Shown here: piece after piece, positions 15,853 through 24,306 of the stretch
How positions within the stretch are numbered: the stretch's first letter is position 1
Layout of the letters: the number at the start of each line of letters is the position of its first letter
Assembly: GCA_017515425.1 (NCBI GenBank)
Contig: JAFWFU010000013.1
Location: 1 to 33,761 of the forward strand
Direction of reading: 5' to 3'
DNA from: Mogibacterium sp.
GTDB taxonomy: Bacteria > Bacillota > Clostridia > Peptostreptococcales > Anaerovoracaceae
Length of the DNA stretch: 33,761 nucleotides
Notes under the pieces: generated by a model
Databases searched by the model: none
Seen by the model: the letters and a program-made list of their open reading frames with translations, nothing else
What the model was told of the DNA's origin: nothing
Made by a program: the position numbers and the translations under genes

Positions 15853-16536
15853 ATGGAAAAGGAAAACAGATACTCGAGGACGTTGAAACTTTTAGGCGCG
15901 GAGGCATTGGAGAGGCTTCAAAATGCCCGCATTATAGTGATAGGCTGCGGCGGGGTGGGCTCCTATGCGGCGGAAGCCCTGGCGAGAATTGGCATAGGAC
16001 ATATAAGCCTCATGGACGGTGATGTGGTGGTCGAAAGCAATATGAACAGGCAGCTCGTGGCGCTTTCATCTACGCTCGGGCGAAACAAGGCTGAGGTGAT
16101 GGCTGAGAGGGTAAGGGATATAAACCCCGAGGCTGAGGTTAGGGCAATCCCGTCTTTCTATAAGAAAAAGGAAGACTTGAATCTTGGCGACTATGATTGG
16201 GTGGTGGACGCCATAGATGATGTGGACGGCAAGACAGAACTCATAAAAAATGCGGTTTCGGGCGACACTAAGATTGTGTCCTCAATGGGAGCGGCGGGAA
16301 AATTCGCAACTCATTTTCGCAGCGCGGATATTTCGGAGACTTCGGTTTGTCCCCTGGCTCGCGTTATGAGAAAGAGGCTCAGAGAGCTTGGGATAGAGCA
16401 TTTACCCGTGGTCTACTCCGAGGAAAAGCCTCAGCCGAGAGATGGTGTTCTCGGAACGGTAAGCTATGTGCCGGGAAGCGCGGGGCTTGAGCTTGCGGGC
16501 TATGTTATCCGGCAGATTGCCATGAGTGAAGGTTAA
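15853..16536 (+). CDS. tcdA: tRNA threonylcarbamoyladenosine dehydratase (TcdA-like, ThiF/E1 family)
   Basis: 227 residues of the ThiF/HesA/MoeB adenylating fold: nucleotide loop GCGGVGSYAAEALARIG (31-47), LMDGDVVVESNMNRQLVA (53-70, with the Asp and NxNRQ adenylation motif), and DAIDDVDGKTEL. RFSRN-like N-terminus (NRYSRTLKLLG) and the tail EEKPQPRDGVLGTVSYVPGSAGLELAGYVI are typical of TcdA/CsdL. It uses ATP to cyclise the t6A modification at tRNA position 37 to ct6A. The ribosome site is weak. Confidence 0.9.
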   Translation: MEKENRYSRTLKLLGAEALERLQNARIIVIGCGGVGSYAAEALARIGIGHISLMDGDVVVESNMNRQLVALSSTLGRNKAEVMAERVRDINPEAEVRAIPSFYKKKEDLNLGDYDWVVDAIDDVDGKTELIKNAVSGDTKIVSSMGAAGKFATHFRSADISETSVCPLARVMRKRLRELGIEHLPVVYSEEKPQPRDGVLGTVSYVPGSAGLELAGYVIRQIAMSEG

Positions 16537-16636
16537 ATATTGGACATTGGAGCGCGGATAACTGATAGCTCTCAAGTGGCTGTTTAATCAGTGAAAGGTT
16601 TTTGAATACAAACAAGGCTAATTAAAGGTCAGGCAG

Positions 16637-17356
16637 ATGAAGATATTTGCAATAGGGGATTTACACCTCTCATTCAATGAAAATATAGACAAGCCCATGG
16701 ATAAATTCGGCATGGGCTGGGAAGGACATCCTTGGAGCCTTGAGGACGCTTGGAAGGAGGCGGTTTCGGACGAGGATATTGTTCTGCTCCCCGGGGATAT
16801 TTCTTGGGCACTCAAGCTTGATGACGCCATGGACGACTTCGAGTGGATTCATAATTTGCCGGGGCGCAAGATTATTTCCAAGGGCAATCACGATTTATGG
16901 TGGAGCAGGATTAACTATCTGAATTCGCTATATGAGGATATTGTTTTCCTTCAAAATGACTGTCATGCCGTAGACGAATGCGGCATAGTGATAGCGGCGT
17001 CGAGAGGCTGGCCCTATCCGGGTTCGGACGAGTATACCGACCATGATGAGAAGATTTACTCCAGAGAGCTGCAAAGAATGAGAATGGGGCTTGACGCGGC
17101 GTGTGCTGCGAGACCTGAGTCAAAGATAATAGCCTGCCTTCACTATCCGCCGAGCGCCTCTGACGGAAGGGAGACCGAGTTTACCAAGATACTTGAGGAA
17201 TACGGCGTTTGGAAGTGCATTTACGGACATCTTCACGGTATGCCTGCGTTCGAGCACGGCATAAAGGGGAATGTCAGGGGCGTGGAATATATGCTGGTAT
17301 CGCTCGACTATTTGGGCTCAAGACCTAAACTTATACATGACAGCGAGGAGAATTAG
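16637..17356 (+). CDS. Calcineurin-like metallophosphoesterase
   Basis: 239 residues with the full metallophosphoesterase metal set: GDLH (7-10), GDISW (53-57), GNHDLWW (83-89), LHYPP (168-172) and GHLHG (197-201). Size and the SW and DLWW variants resemble the predicted phosphohydrolase group COG1768. The substrate is unknown. The preceding 100 bp contain a possible hairpin (ACTGAT...ATCAGT) and no gene. A short gap (12 nt) leads into the lipid-kinase gene. Confidence 0.88.
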   Translation: MKIFAIGDLHLSFNENIDKPMDKFGMGWEGHPWSLEDAWKEAVSDEDIVLLPGDISWALKLDDAMDDFEWIHNLPGRKIISKGNHDLWWSRINYLNSLYEDIVFLQNDCHAVDECGIVIAASRGWPYPGSDEYTDHDEKIYSRELQRMRMGLDAACAARPESKIIACLHYPPSASDGRETEFTKILEEYGVWKCIYGHLHGMPAFEHGIKGNVRGVEYMLVSLDYLGSRPKLIHDSEEN

Positions 17357-17368
17357 AGAGGGAGTTTA

Positions 17369-18337
17369 ATGCGTTACGCTTTTATAGTCAATCCTGCCGC
17401 CGGAACCGGCGGACATGACAAGGGCATAGTGCGTAGGATTCAAGAGCTGATTTTTGAATGCAAAGATAAGGAAATCGGGCTCTATTATACTTCCGGCGCA
17501 GAGGAGTCAACCGCTCTCGCAGCCATGCTGGCAAAAGAGGCGAAGAAGGCGAATGATGAGATTGTCGTATTCGGCTGCGGCGGAGACGGCACCGTACATG
17601 AGGTGGCAAACGGCATTTACGGATATGAGAATGCCATACTCGGGATAGTGCCTATAGGGAGCGGAAACGATTTGGTGCGCGAACTTTCAAGAGATAGGGG
17701 AAATTTTAAGGATTATCTCAATATGAATATGCAGCTTGCGGGCTCCCCTGGCTCAGTAAGAGAGCTAGATGTAATGGAACTTAGCTGGGAAGATGAGGGG
17801 CAAATCAAAAGCTGCATAAGCGTGAACAATATCAATATTGGTTTCGACGGCAATACGGCGGTGCGAGCTTCTGAACTCAAAGAAAAGCCGCTTATATCGG
17901 GTTCGTTCGCATACCTTTTGGCTGTTTTTTCCACCCTCGTAAAGAAGGAAGGCCAGAGCCTCAGAATTACTGCTGACGGCGAGGATTTTCACGACGGAGA
18001 TTTACTTCTTACGACAATGGGTAACGGCGGGTACTGCGGCGGCGGCATAAGGAGCTGCCCCTTTGCCCTGATGGATGACGGTCTGATAGAGCTCATGGCG
18101 ATAAATGATGTTTCGAGAATGAGGTTTATCAGGCTGTTTCCGAGGTTCAGAGCAGGGCGGATATTCGAGACCGAAAATATCGAGAAACTTATCAAATACA
18201 GGCGTGCGAAGAGAATTACCATAGAGCCGCTTTTGGCGGATAAGATGAAATTTGTGACGGACGGAGAGGTATTAGAGACGGGAAAGCTGACTATTCAGAT
18301 TCAGCCGAGGAAGCTTAGGATATGGGAAATGCGGTAA
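17369..18337 (+). CDS. Diacylglycerol/lipid kinase family protein (YegS/DgkB-like)
   Basis: 322 residues. The catalytic domain has NPAAG (8-12), GCGGDGTVHEVANGI (69-83) and PIGSGNDLVREL (95-106); the C-terminal beta-rich domain carries NGGYCGGGIRSCPFALMDDGLIEL and a DGE motif (FVTDGEVLE). These enzymes phosphorylate diacylglycerol or a related lipid with ATP at the membrane, recycling lipid released by cell-wall polymer synthesis. GAGGGAG precedes the ATG by six bases. The end overlaps the carboxypeptidase start by 16 nt. Confidence 0.9.
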   Translation: MRYAFIVNPAAGTGGHDKGIVRRIQELIFECKDKEIGLYYTSGAEESTALAAMLAKEAKKANDEIVVFGCGGDGTVHEVANGIYGYENAILGIVPIGSGNDLVRELSRDRGNFKDYLNMNMQLAGSPGSVRELDVMELSWEDEGQIKSCISVNNINIGFDGNTAVRASELKEKPLISGSFAYLLAVFSTLVKKEGQSLRITADGEDFHDGDLLLTTMGNGGYCGGGIRSCPFALMDDGLIELMAINDVSRMRFIRLFPRFRAGRIFETENIEKLIKYRRAKRITIEPLLADKMKFVTDGEVLETGKLTIQIQPRKLRIWEMR

Positions 18338-19647
18338 AGAGGGGGAAAATGCGTGGTGTCGCTTTTAGAAGGGCGCTTTTCGGAGCGCTGCTTCTTATTA
18401 TGCCTCTTCTTATTTTTATGTCGCTGATTTTTCTTTCGGGACGCATAGATACCTCGTTTGACAGGGATATTATTCGAGCATACGGAGACCTAGAAGCTCC
18501 TGCGCCTAAGCTTCATGCGGAGGCGGCAGCTTTATACTCCCTGGATTTGGACTCTTCGGTATATGAGAAGAACGGGGATAAGAAAATCGACCCATATAGC
18601 ATTACAAAAATCCTAACCTGCTATCTGGCTCTGAATAATCTTGACCCGAAGCAAAAGGTTGTTATTTCAGCCAAGACGGACGAACAGGTATATGAGGACG
18701 GTGCATATCTTCTGCTCTTCGAGGGAGAGGAAATGACGGTAGACGACCTTCTGCACGGGACTATGCTCTCCTCCGCAAACGACGCAGCATATGCATTGGC
18801 AGAGCTTGTGGCTGGATCTGAGGAGGCGTTTGCCGAGATGATGAATGAGCAGGCGAGGGAATGGGGCTGCGAGAATACCAATTTCGTCAATTCTAACGGC
18901 TGGAAGCATAAGGATCACTATACGACGGCGCATGATATGGCTGTTATCGCCGCCAGATGTTTTGAGAATGAGGATTTGCGTAAGCTTTCCATGGAGGAGG
19001 AGTATAGCATTCCTGCCACCAATAAATTTGAGCAGAGGGATTTGTTCAGCGTTTTCAGAAAGAGCACAGCGAAGATTGACAATATAATTTGCGGAAAGAC
19101 GGGGAGCTGGGAAGATGATGATTGCAGCATTGCTCTTAAATTCAGCGAGGACAATCTGACTGCTGTAATAGTGCTGCTGCGAGACAGCCTCGACAAGAGA
19201 CCTTCTGATATAAAAAAGCTAAAGGAGTTCAGCCATAGGGTCACGCCGGGATTTATCGCAGCGGAAGAGGACGATAAAGTCTGCAAGGCGCGCGTTAAGG
19301 GCGGCAGCAAAACTGAGACGGAGCTCGCCATTGACAGCACGCTCTTCGCATATCCTAAGGATAGGAAAGCTGACAGCATAAAGGTTGAGGTCGAAAATGA
19401 GGGCATAGAGGCGCCTGTCAGGGCGGGGGATTCTGTCGGAACCTATATAGTCACCTGCGACGGGCGCGAGATAGGAAAAGGCAGCCTGATTGCGACGGAA
19501 GATATAGAAGAGGGCTGGCTGCTTTCGCAGTTCTATATATCCGATAGAGACAGCATTATGGGCGCCTCGGTAATCGCGCTGGTATTTTGTCTTTTGCTCA
19601 TAATAAAAGCGGCGGCTTCTCGTTCGAAGCACCGCCGCAAGAGTTAA
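18322..19647 (+). CDS. Serine-type D-Ala-D-Ala carboxypeptidase (S11)
   Basis: 441 residues. An N-terminal membrane segment (about 16-40) precedes the penicillin-binding domain with S93-I-T-K96, S151-A-N153 and K259-T-G261. The part after about 310 is the usual beta domain, and a C-terminal membrane segment with a basic tail (about 415-441, LVFCLLLIIKAAASRSKHRRKS) adds a second anchor, as in DacA/DacF relatives. The enzyme removes the terminal D-Ala from stem peptides and limits cross-linking. The ATG at 18322 overlaps the kinase gene; M10 (18349, GAGGGGG just upstream) is an alternative start. Expected position is outside the membrane. Confidence 0.92.
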   Translation: MGNAVKRGKMRGVAFRRALFGALLLIMPLLIFMSLIFLSGRIDTSFDRDIIRAYGDLEAPAPKLHAEAAALYSLDLDSSVYEKNGDKKIDPYSITKILTCYLALNNLDPKQKVVISAKTDEQVYEDGAYLLLFEGEEMTVDDLLHGTMLSSANDAAYALAELVAGSEEAFAEMMNEQAREWGCENTNFVNSNGWKHKDHYTTAHDMAVIAARCFENEDLRKLSMEEEYSIPATNKFEQRDLFSVFRKSTAKIDNIICGKTGSWEDDDCSIALKFSEDNLTAVIVLLRDSLDKRPSDIKKLKEFSHRVTPGFIAAEEDDKVCKARVKGGSKTETELAIDSTLFAYPKDRKADSIKVEVENEGIEAPVRAGDSVGTYIVTCDGREIGKGSLIATEDIEEGWLLSQFYISDRDSIMGASVIALVFCLLLIIKAAASRSKHRRKS

Positions 19648-19675
19648 ATATCAAGAGTTAAACAGGAGTTAAATA
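19637..19675 (+). repeat. Tandem GAGTTAAATAT repeat between convergent genes
   Basis: The carboxypeptidase ends with AAGAGTTAA. The end is repeated as AAGAGTTAAATAT, CAAGAGTTAAAC and AGGAGTTAAATAT, so the last codons and the TAA stop are present three times. Confidence 0.75.
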
Positions 19676-19676
19676 T

Positions 19677-20972
19677 TTATACGGGGATCTGAGTCATAAG
19701 CTCAGGCATGGCTGAGAGGTCTCCCACGAGGATTGCTCCTACCAATATATCCGGGTCGCTCTCGTCGTAATAGCGAGCCGAATATGTCCCGGCTGCCTCG
19801 TCCAGCTCGTACTCACATCTGAATGTTCTATCGGGGTCCTTGCCGTTTGTGCCGAGCGCGAATACTGCCGTCCCGAAAGCGTGCATTACGAGCGCACTTC
19901 CTATAGGCTCGTAAACGAGGTCGTCACCGGCAGCATTGGCGCCTGCGACGTATCCCGTCGCCTCAGCCTGTGCCCAGAACGCCTGAGGCTGCCCGTTAAA
20001 GACGGCGCAGTCGCCGGCAGCGTAGACGCTGCCCGCGCTCGTCCTCATATGTTCATCTACGACAACCCATCTATCCACCTCTATACCGGCATCCTCGGCA
20101 AGCTGGATATAAGGTCTCATGCCCGTGGACATAAGCACCAATTCAGCAGGGCAAGCCCTGCCGTCCTCTAATACAACAGCGTCTCCCGTAATCTCCTTAA
20201 TCTTGGCTTCTGTAATAATATTTACGCCTTTTGACTCGGCGATTTTTCTAAGCATCGACGAAGCCCTGTCGTCAAGCTGACGGTGCAGCAGCGCGCCTGA
20301 GGTCTCAAGCACCGTGACATTGAAGTCTTCGTCGTTCATGGTAGAGGCGCCTTCAAGTCCCATGACCCCGCCGCCTATGCAGACCACATTCCTGACGCCG
20401 CGTTCCTTTACAATCTCCCTTATCCTGACGGTGTCGGAGATATTTCTGACTGTCATCACATGCTCAAGCTCAGCGCCCTTGATAGGAGCGACGAAGCAGA
20501 ATGCGCCCGGCGCATATACGAGCTTATCATATACGGTAAGCCCCATGCTGCCGTCCGAAAGCTCAACCTTAACCTCTTTCGCAGTAGTATCTATCGAAAG
20601 AGCCTTGGTGCCTTTCATCACAAATATGCGATTCTTCTCATACCAATCAGCAGCTTCTATCGCCAAGGCATTATCTGAATGGTCTGCCAATAGAGCCTTA
20701 GTCAGCATAGGTCTGTTGTAGGGAAGCTCGTCCTCCATGGTGATAATTGTGATTACTGCTTCCTTGTTCCTCTCTCGTATGGCAGCCGCCGCGCTCCTTC
20801 CTGCGGGGCCTCCGCCGATAATAAGAAACTTCTCGTCCGTATCTTTGGCAAAATCCGAGTCAACAGTATCTACAGGCTCGAAGTTTTCGGGTCCGACTCC
20901 GCAGACGGGACAAACGTCCACTCCTTCTTCAAATACCGCCCCGCAGACGAGGCATTTTACTTTCTTTCCCAT
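19677..20972 (-). CDS. Rubredoxin-domain FAD/NADH oxidoreductase
   Basis: 431 residues from the ATG at 20972, seven bases after GGAGGG; an in-frame TTG at 20978 is less likely. Residues 1-34 form a rubredoxin-like knuckle pair (C7xxC10 ... C21PVC24G) that should bind one iron. The rest is a pyridine-nucleotide-disulfide-type reductase: FAD loop IIGGGPAGRSAAAAI (51-65), PYNRPMLTK, NAD loop CIGGGVMGLEGA, and AGDCAVFNG for flavin binding. It is related to NADH:rubredoxin oxidoreductases and NADH-dependent oxygen/peroxide-defence reductases of anaerobes. The built-in rubredoxin would allow electron transfer NADH-FAD-iron within one chain. It is encoded alone on the minus strand, convergent with the carboxypeptidase. 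Confidence 0.9.
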   Translation of the reverse strand: MGKKVKCLVCGAVFEEGVDVCPVCGVGPENFEPVDTVDSDFAKDTDEKFLIIGGGPAGRSAAAAIRERNKEAVITIITMEDELPYNRPMLTKALLADHSDNALAIEAADWYEKNRIFVMKGTKALSIDTTAKEVKVELSDGSMGLTVYDKLVYAPGAFCFVAPIKGAELEHVMTVRNISDTVRIREIVKERGVRNVVCIGGGVMGLEGASTMNDEDFNVTVLETSGALLHRQLDDRASSMLRKIAESKGVNIITEAKIKEITGDAVVLEDGRACPAELVLMSTGMRPYIQLAEDAGIEVDRWVVVDEHMRTSAGSVYAAGDCAVFNGQPQAFWAQAEATGYVAGANAAGDDLVYEPIGSALVMHAFGTAVFALGTNGKDPDRTFRCEYELDEAAGTYSARYYDESDPDILVGAILVGDLSAMPELMTQIPV

Positions 20973-21057
20973 ATTCAATCCCTCCGTTTCCAGCTCATCT
21001 TATATAATCATCTGCTCAGAAATCATTTGGTGATTTAACATATATTCTGTTATATAA

Positions 21058-21066
21058 ATTATAGCA
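21058..21066 (-). promoter_or_regulatory. Extended -10 promoter for the rubredoxin-reductase gene
   Basis: On the minus strand TGCTATAAT (21066-21058) is a perfect -10 with the TGn extension, 86 nt upstream of the ATG. No good -35 is visible. Confidence 0.5.
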
Positions 21067-21121
21067 TAAGTCAGTGGTAATAATAGTGAGCGGATCACAA
21101 AGAGAATAAGAGGCGAAAGCC

Positions 21122-21150
21122 TTGTAAAGCTCCGCCTTATGTGTTACTAT
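21122..21150 (+). promoter_or_regulatory. Promoter of tRNA-Ser
   Basis: TTGTAA (21122-21127), 17 bases, TACTAT (21145-21150), about 70 nt before the tRNA. Just before and overlapping it lies an imperfect hairpin (GGCG...CGCC, about 21111-21136). Confidence 0.5.
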
Positions 21151-21220
21151 ATTTTCCGCGCGTAATTAAGCATAAAAAGAGCAAATACGCCCAGCCCAAT
21201 ATTCTTAGTACTAAATATGT

Positions 21221-21312
21221 GGAGAGGTACCCAAGAGGCTGAAGGGACTGGCTTCGAATACCAGCAGGCGGTTAATAGCCGTGCGGGGGTTCAAATCCCC
21301 CTCTCTCCGCCA
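21221..21312 (+). tRNA. tRNA-Ser (anticodon CGA)
   Basis: A 92-nt class II tRNA with encoded CCA. The acceptor stem GGAGAGG (21221-21227) pairs with TCTCTCC (21302-21308), followed by G73 and CCA (21310-21312). The anticodon loop is TTCGAAT, anticodon CGA, reading UCG serine codons. It has a long variable arm (CAGGCGG...GCCG...) and T arm GGGGG-TTCAAAT-CCCCC. The anticodon stem CTGGC/ACCAG has a C-A mismatch at the loop-closing pair. It is the apparent integration target of the element that follows. Confidence 0.95.
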
Positions 21313-21420
21313 TTTAAGAGTCGTTCGAAAGAGCGGCTCTATTTCTTTGTAAGCGTTGTAATTAGTGGGTTTGAAAGATTTGATGAATTAGATGTATTCC
21401 CGCAGATGCATCCAATTCTA

Positions 21421-21450
21421 TGGATACACTTTGATGTTTTTTGGATACAC
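21421..21450 (+). repeat. Left-end direct repeats, candidate integrase arm sites
   Basis: TGGATACACT (21421-21430) and TGGATACAC (21442-21450), just beyond the integrase stop. The same motif occurs twice at 30619-30640. The pattern fits arm-type binding sites of a tyrosine integrase. Confidence 0.65.
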
Positions 21451-21464
21451 CTGCGTAGCATTGC

Positions 21465-22745
21465 TTAGGTCAGGGCCTTCACGAAATTATCGTATTTTTC
21501 AGCCTCGTCACTTCTGTCGTAATAGTAGTTGTTAAGAGTAGTTTTTTCGTCCATATGACCGGCGATTTGTCTCGCTGTATTAAGATTGAGACCGCCGTCT
21601 ATCATTGTAGAAATCATAGTCTTACGCACCTTATGGATGCTTTTTTCCTCGATGCCCAGTTCTCTGCAGTATTTGGTAATAGTTTTCTGCGATGCGGTAT
21701 AAGTCGCTACAGGCTTGTCGTTAGGACAAAAGATATAATTGTCGACGCTTAAGCCGAGAGCTTTTCTTCTTTCCGTAATCTTATCTATAATAGATTTTGC
21801 TGCAGGAGTTAACGGAACTTTTCTTGCACCATAGGTTCCTTTGGTGTGTTCGATTATCTCTCCGGTAGGGTAGCGGACCATCCTGTTTACGGTGAGACTG
21901 TTCTCATCGATGTCGCAATACTTCAAAGCAGACACTTCACCTATGCGTAGACCGGTATAAAACAGGAATGCTATAACAAGTGGCACAAAATGTTGCACAT
22001 AGTGCTCATCGCTATCGAAAGCCTCCATAGCTCTGGTAATAATCTGTTGCTCCTCTTCCTTGCTGAACACTTGAGTATGATCTTCTTTCTTCCGTGACGG
22101 TTCAAGAACTCTCTTTTTGTCAATCTTGACTTTAAGAAACTCATTGCTATCGACAATCTCACTGTCCACTGCATACTCAAGCATCTGCCTCAGTATTAGT
22201 GAGAAATTGCCGAACTTGTGACGATCCATCTTGTGCTCTCTAATCATCGTGTGGACCCACGAGTCCAGTTCCAGCTTTGTTAACTTAGCGATAGGTTTAT
22301 TGATGATAGGGGAGCCTTCATAATATCTGCGCCAATCCTTTTCAACTCGCATCACTGTTGTCTCGGCAACATGCACAGCTTTGTACTCAATCCAGAGGGG
22401 ATATAAATCCCTGAGCGTGCATGCTTCTTTGATTAAGTCAATGTTAATTGCTTCATAGTGCTGACATATGAGATCCACCAAGTCATCATAGGAAGTTTTT
22501 ACTATTAGCTTACGTCCTTCTTTTTTAGAATCATCCGGCAAATGAGTCCGCCAGCGTCCGTCGCTACCTTGATAGATTTTATATGGATGTTTCTTTAGTA
22601 TAGACTCCTTTCGTGCTTTTCTCATGTCGTCTTCGACGTCCCTCAAATTAATCTTACCATTCTTTTCGAGAAACGCCAGTGTTTCTTCAGGAGAGAACGA
22701 TGCCGAAGGGGCATTGTTCAGCTCATTTGTAATAGCGGTTGCCAT
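21465..22745 (-). CDS. int: Tyrosine-type site-specific integrase
   Basis: 426 residues: an N-terminal ~100-residue arm-binding region, a SAM-like core-binding domain (about 108-210, LRDLYPLWIEYKAVHVAETT) and a catalytic domain (about 225-426). Catalytic residues are visible as R267 (TGLRIGE), K302 or K309, H371-K-V-R374, H397 (AGHMDEKTT) and Y407 (NNYYYD). It inserts and excises the element at the neighbouring tRNA-Ser. The gene points toward the tRNA, the usual arrangement. The ATG at 22745 has a very strong AAAGGAGGTG site. A hairpin (22781-22799) separates it from the mobilisation genes. Confidence 0.96.
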   Translation of the reverse strand: MATAITNELNNAPSASFSPEETLAFLEKNGKINLRDVEDDMRKARKESILKKHPYKIYQGSDGRWRTHLPDDSKKEGRKLIVKTSYDDLVDLICQHYEAINIDLIKEACTLRDLYPLWIEYKAVHVAETTVMRVEKDWRRYYEGSPIINKPIAKLTKLELDSWVHTMIREHKMDRHKFGNFSLILRQMLEYAVDSEIVDSNEFLKVKIDKKRVLEPSRKKEDHTQVFSKEEEQQIITRAMEAFDSDEHYVQHFVPLVIAFLFYTGLRIGEVSALKYCDIDENSLTVNRMVRYPTGEIIEHTKGTYGARKVPLTPAAKSIIDKITERRKALGLSVDNYIFCPNDKPVATYTASQKTITKYCRELGIEEKSIHKVRKTMISTMIDGGLNLNTARQIAGHMDEKTTLNNYYYDRSDEAEKYDNFVKALT

Positions 22746-22774
22746 GCTCCGGCACCTCCTTTCTTCGCAATAAG

Positions 22775-22799
22775 AAAACAGGGCCGTGATTTACGGCCC
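22775..22799 (-). terminator. Terminator-like hairpin between the mobilisation genes and int
   Basis: GGGCCGT (22781-22787) and ACGGCCC (22793-22799) with a 5-nt loop. On the minus strand it is followed by TGTTTTCTT, fitting a Rho-independent terminator or attenuator ahead of int. Confidence 0.6.
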
Positions 22800-22801
22800 C
22801 G

Positions 22802-23050
22802 TCATACGGATAAATTATTAAGTTCATTAATCCGAACCTTCTCGGTCAGCTCCAGGTATTCCTGAAAAGCTGCCTCACGCTCTGCCTCTGTAGATGCAGT
22901 TTTGCTCATTGTGTAGAGTCTGCTTCTCTGAAGCGCCTGCATCTTTTCAACCAATGCTTCTTTTATCTCATCATGATTTATCTCATTTTCATAAACGAAA
23001 TAATCATAGAGCATAAAAAAGAGCGAGCGCTTGATCATATAACCTGTCAT
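22802..23050 (-). CDS. Small helical protein co-transcribed with the relaxase
   Basis: 82 residues, predicted mostly alpha-helical, with a possible coiled coil in the second half (EAEREAAFQEYLELTEKVRINEL). The ATG overlaps the relaxase stop as ATGA, which indicates coupled translation. I recognise no family. The position suggests an accessory mobilisation or integrase-control protein. GAGGTGCAAG upstream can serve as ribosome site. Confidence 0.7.
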   Translation of the reverse strand: MTGYMIKRSLFFMLYDYFVYENEINHDEIKEALVEKMQALQRSRLYTMSKTASTEAEREAAFQEYLELTEKVRINELNNLSV

Positions 23051-24015
23051 CTTGCACCTCGCTCTCTTTGTTTTCTATCCCTTAGAAGATTATCTTTCAC
23101 ATCTTCAGGAACCTTGTCCCAAAGCTTCTGAAACTTCCTTAGAATATGCTCAAGCTCATTAACCTTGCATTGCTCTTCAAATAGAGAAGCAGATACTTCA
23201 TCAATCTTATGATCTCTTCCTGCTATGATACGCTCATCCTGACTTACTCTTGACTCAAGAACCTTTATATAATCTTCTGTAGATTTGAGCATCGTCTCGA
23301 CGTTTGCAAGGTTATGTGCATAGCGCCCGAGCAGCTCGACAGCGTTCTCTTTTGCCTTAGCATTGCCTACCATGCCGATGTCGTTGATAGCACCTCGAAT
23401 CTCTTCGTAGTGCTTCAGAAGTGATGCTGCCTGTTTGTACATCTGCGAAGAAACATGACGCCTCTTTGTAATCTTCTTCGAAATGCCACGAGTCAAATCC
23501 GGATACTTCCGTGTCATGTGATTGTGGAAATCATCCTGTAGCTTTTCCATTCCTTTCGGACCACCCATGAGAGCCTTGGAAGATAATTTCCCATCCGGAG
23601 TAATCGGTACAAAGACCAGATGCATATGCGGATGCGCCTCATCCATATGCACAACCGCGGATATAATATTCTCTTTTCCGTAGCGATCTTTGATGAAATC
23701 GAAAGCATGATTGAAGTATTCCATTTGCTCAGGATATGACATAGCATCAATCCATTCCGGCGTTGCAGTGATCAAAACGTCCTGCATAACCACGCTGTCT
23801 TTCCTTCTTTTCGCTCCGACCTCATCAATTCTCTCGAGCACTTTTGGTCTGTACATACCATCGGGTTTTACCAGATGGTAGTTAAGATGAGTTCTTTCAG
23901 GATCAATATCTTCGTTACTCTTATACTTTTCTTTAAGTCTCTCATGATGATTACATATATGAGTAACGCTCCCAAGTTTCCTTTTTTCAATTCTTAAAAT
24001 TGCAAAATTTGGCAT
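23047..24015 (-). CDS. MobV-family relaxase (Mob_Pre)
   Basis: 322 residues from the ATG at 24015, which has AAAGGAAC nine bases upstream. An open frame continues 80 codons further, across the oriT region, but looks non-coding. The N-terminus matches pMV158 MobM: NHHERLKEKYKSNEDIDPER, where H23 aligns with the His that attacks DNA in MobM, then THLNYHL. The metal motif is H123xDExxPH130xH132 (VVHMDEAHPHMH). The C-terminal third is a coiled coil (about 225-290) for dimerisation. The enzyme nicks oriT and leads the strand into the recipient, using a helper's transfer channel. The candidate oriT lies 260-290 bp upstream of its start. Confidence 0.93.
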   Translation of the reverse strand: MPNFAILRIEKRKLGSVTHICNHHERLKEKYKSNEDIDPERTHLNYHLVKPDGMYRPKVLERIDEVGAKRRKDSVVMQDVLITATPEWIDAMSYPEQMEYFNHAFDFIKDRYGKENIISAVVHMDEAHPHMHLVFVPITPDGKLSSKALMGGPKGMEKLQDDFHNHMTRKYPDLTRGISKKITKRRHVSSQMYKQAASLLKHYEEIRGAINDIGMVGNAKAKENAVELLGRYAHNLANVETMLKSTEDYIKVLESRVSQDERIIAGRDHKIDEVSASLFEEQCKVNELEHILRKFQKLWDKVPEDVKDNLLRDRKQRERGAR

Positions 24016-24158
24016 TTTATTAGTTCCTTTCCGGCTTAAGAACAACCACGCAACAATGAATAGATATACCTCTTTTGCGGAGTAATTCTCATAGCCTAAT
24101 GCATAAATAACGATTTGCGAGGGAAGAAAAAATACACTGCCGGGATGCGATCCTCCTC

Positions 24159-24189
24159 GTGACAACAACGCAACATTTATGGTTGTCAC
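24159..24189. repeat. 8-bp stem hairpin in the origin region
   Basis: GTGACAAC (24159-24166) and GTTGTCAC (24182-24189) are perfectly complementary; the loop contains one ACGCAACA motif. Confidence 0.6.
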
Positions 24190-24276
24190 TGCGGAAAGGC
24201 AGGCTCCGAGATAGGACGCAACACATAAAAGTGATTTGCTGCGACCTATCATCAAAGCCTGCCTGCATCCCTTGCA

Positions 24277-24306
24277 GTGTAACCCACTACACCTTTCTTA
24301 AAGGTG
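24277..24306 (-). other. oriT: Candidate pMV158-type oriT with nick site
   Basis: Read on the minus strand: CACCTTT-aag-AAAGGTG-TA-GTGGGT-TACAC. The middle arm can pair either with the left arm (CACCTTT/AAAGGTG, 7 bp) or with the right arm (GTGTA/TACAC, 5 bp). This is the alternative-hairpin design of the pMV158 oriT. The putative nick sequence TAGTGGG/TTA differs from the pMV158 TAGTGTG/TTA at one base; cleavage would fall between 24283 and 24282. It sits upstream of a MobV relaxase, as expected. Confidence 0.75.

Noticed and set aside
24016-24255. 80-codon N-terminal extension of the relaxase frame with hydrophobic stretches
   Set aside because: It has no ribosome site, MobV proteins begin with the MPNFAILR-like segment, and AAAGGAAC fits the ATG at 24015.
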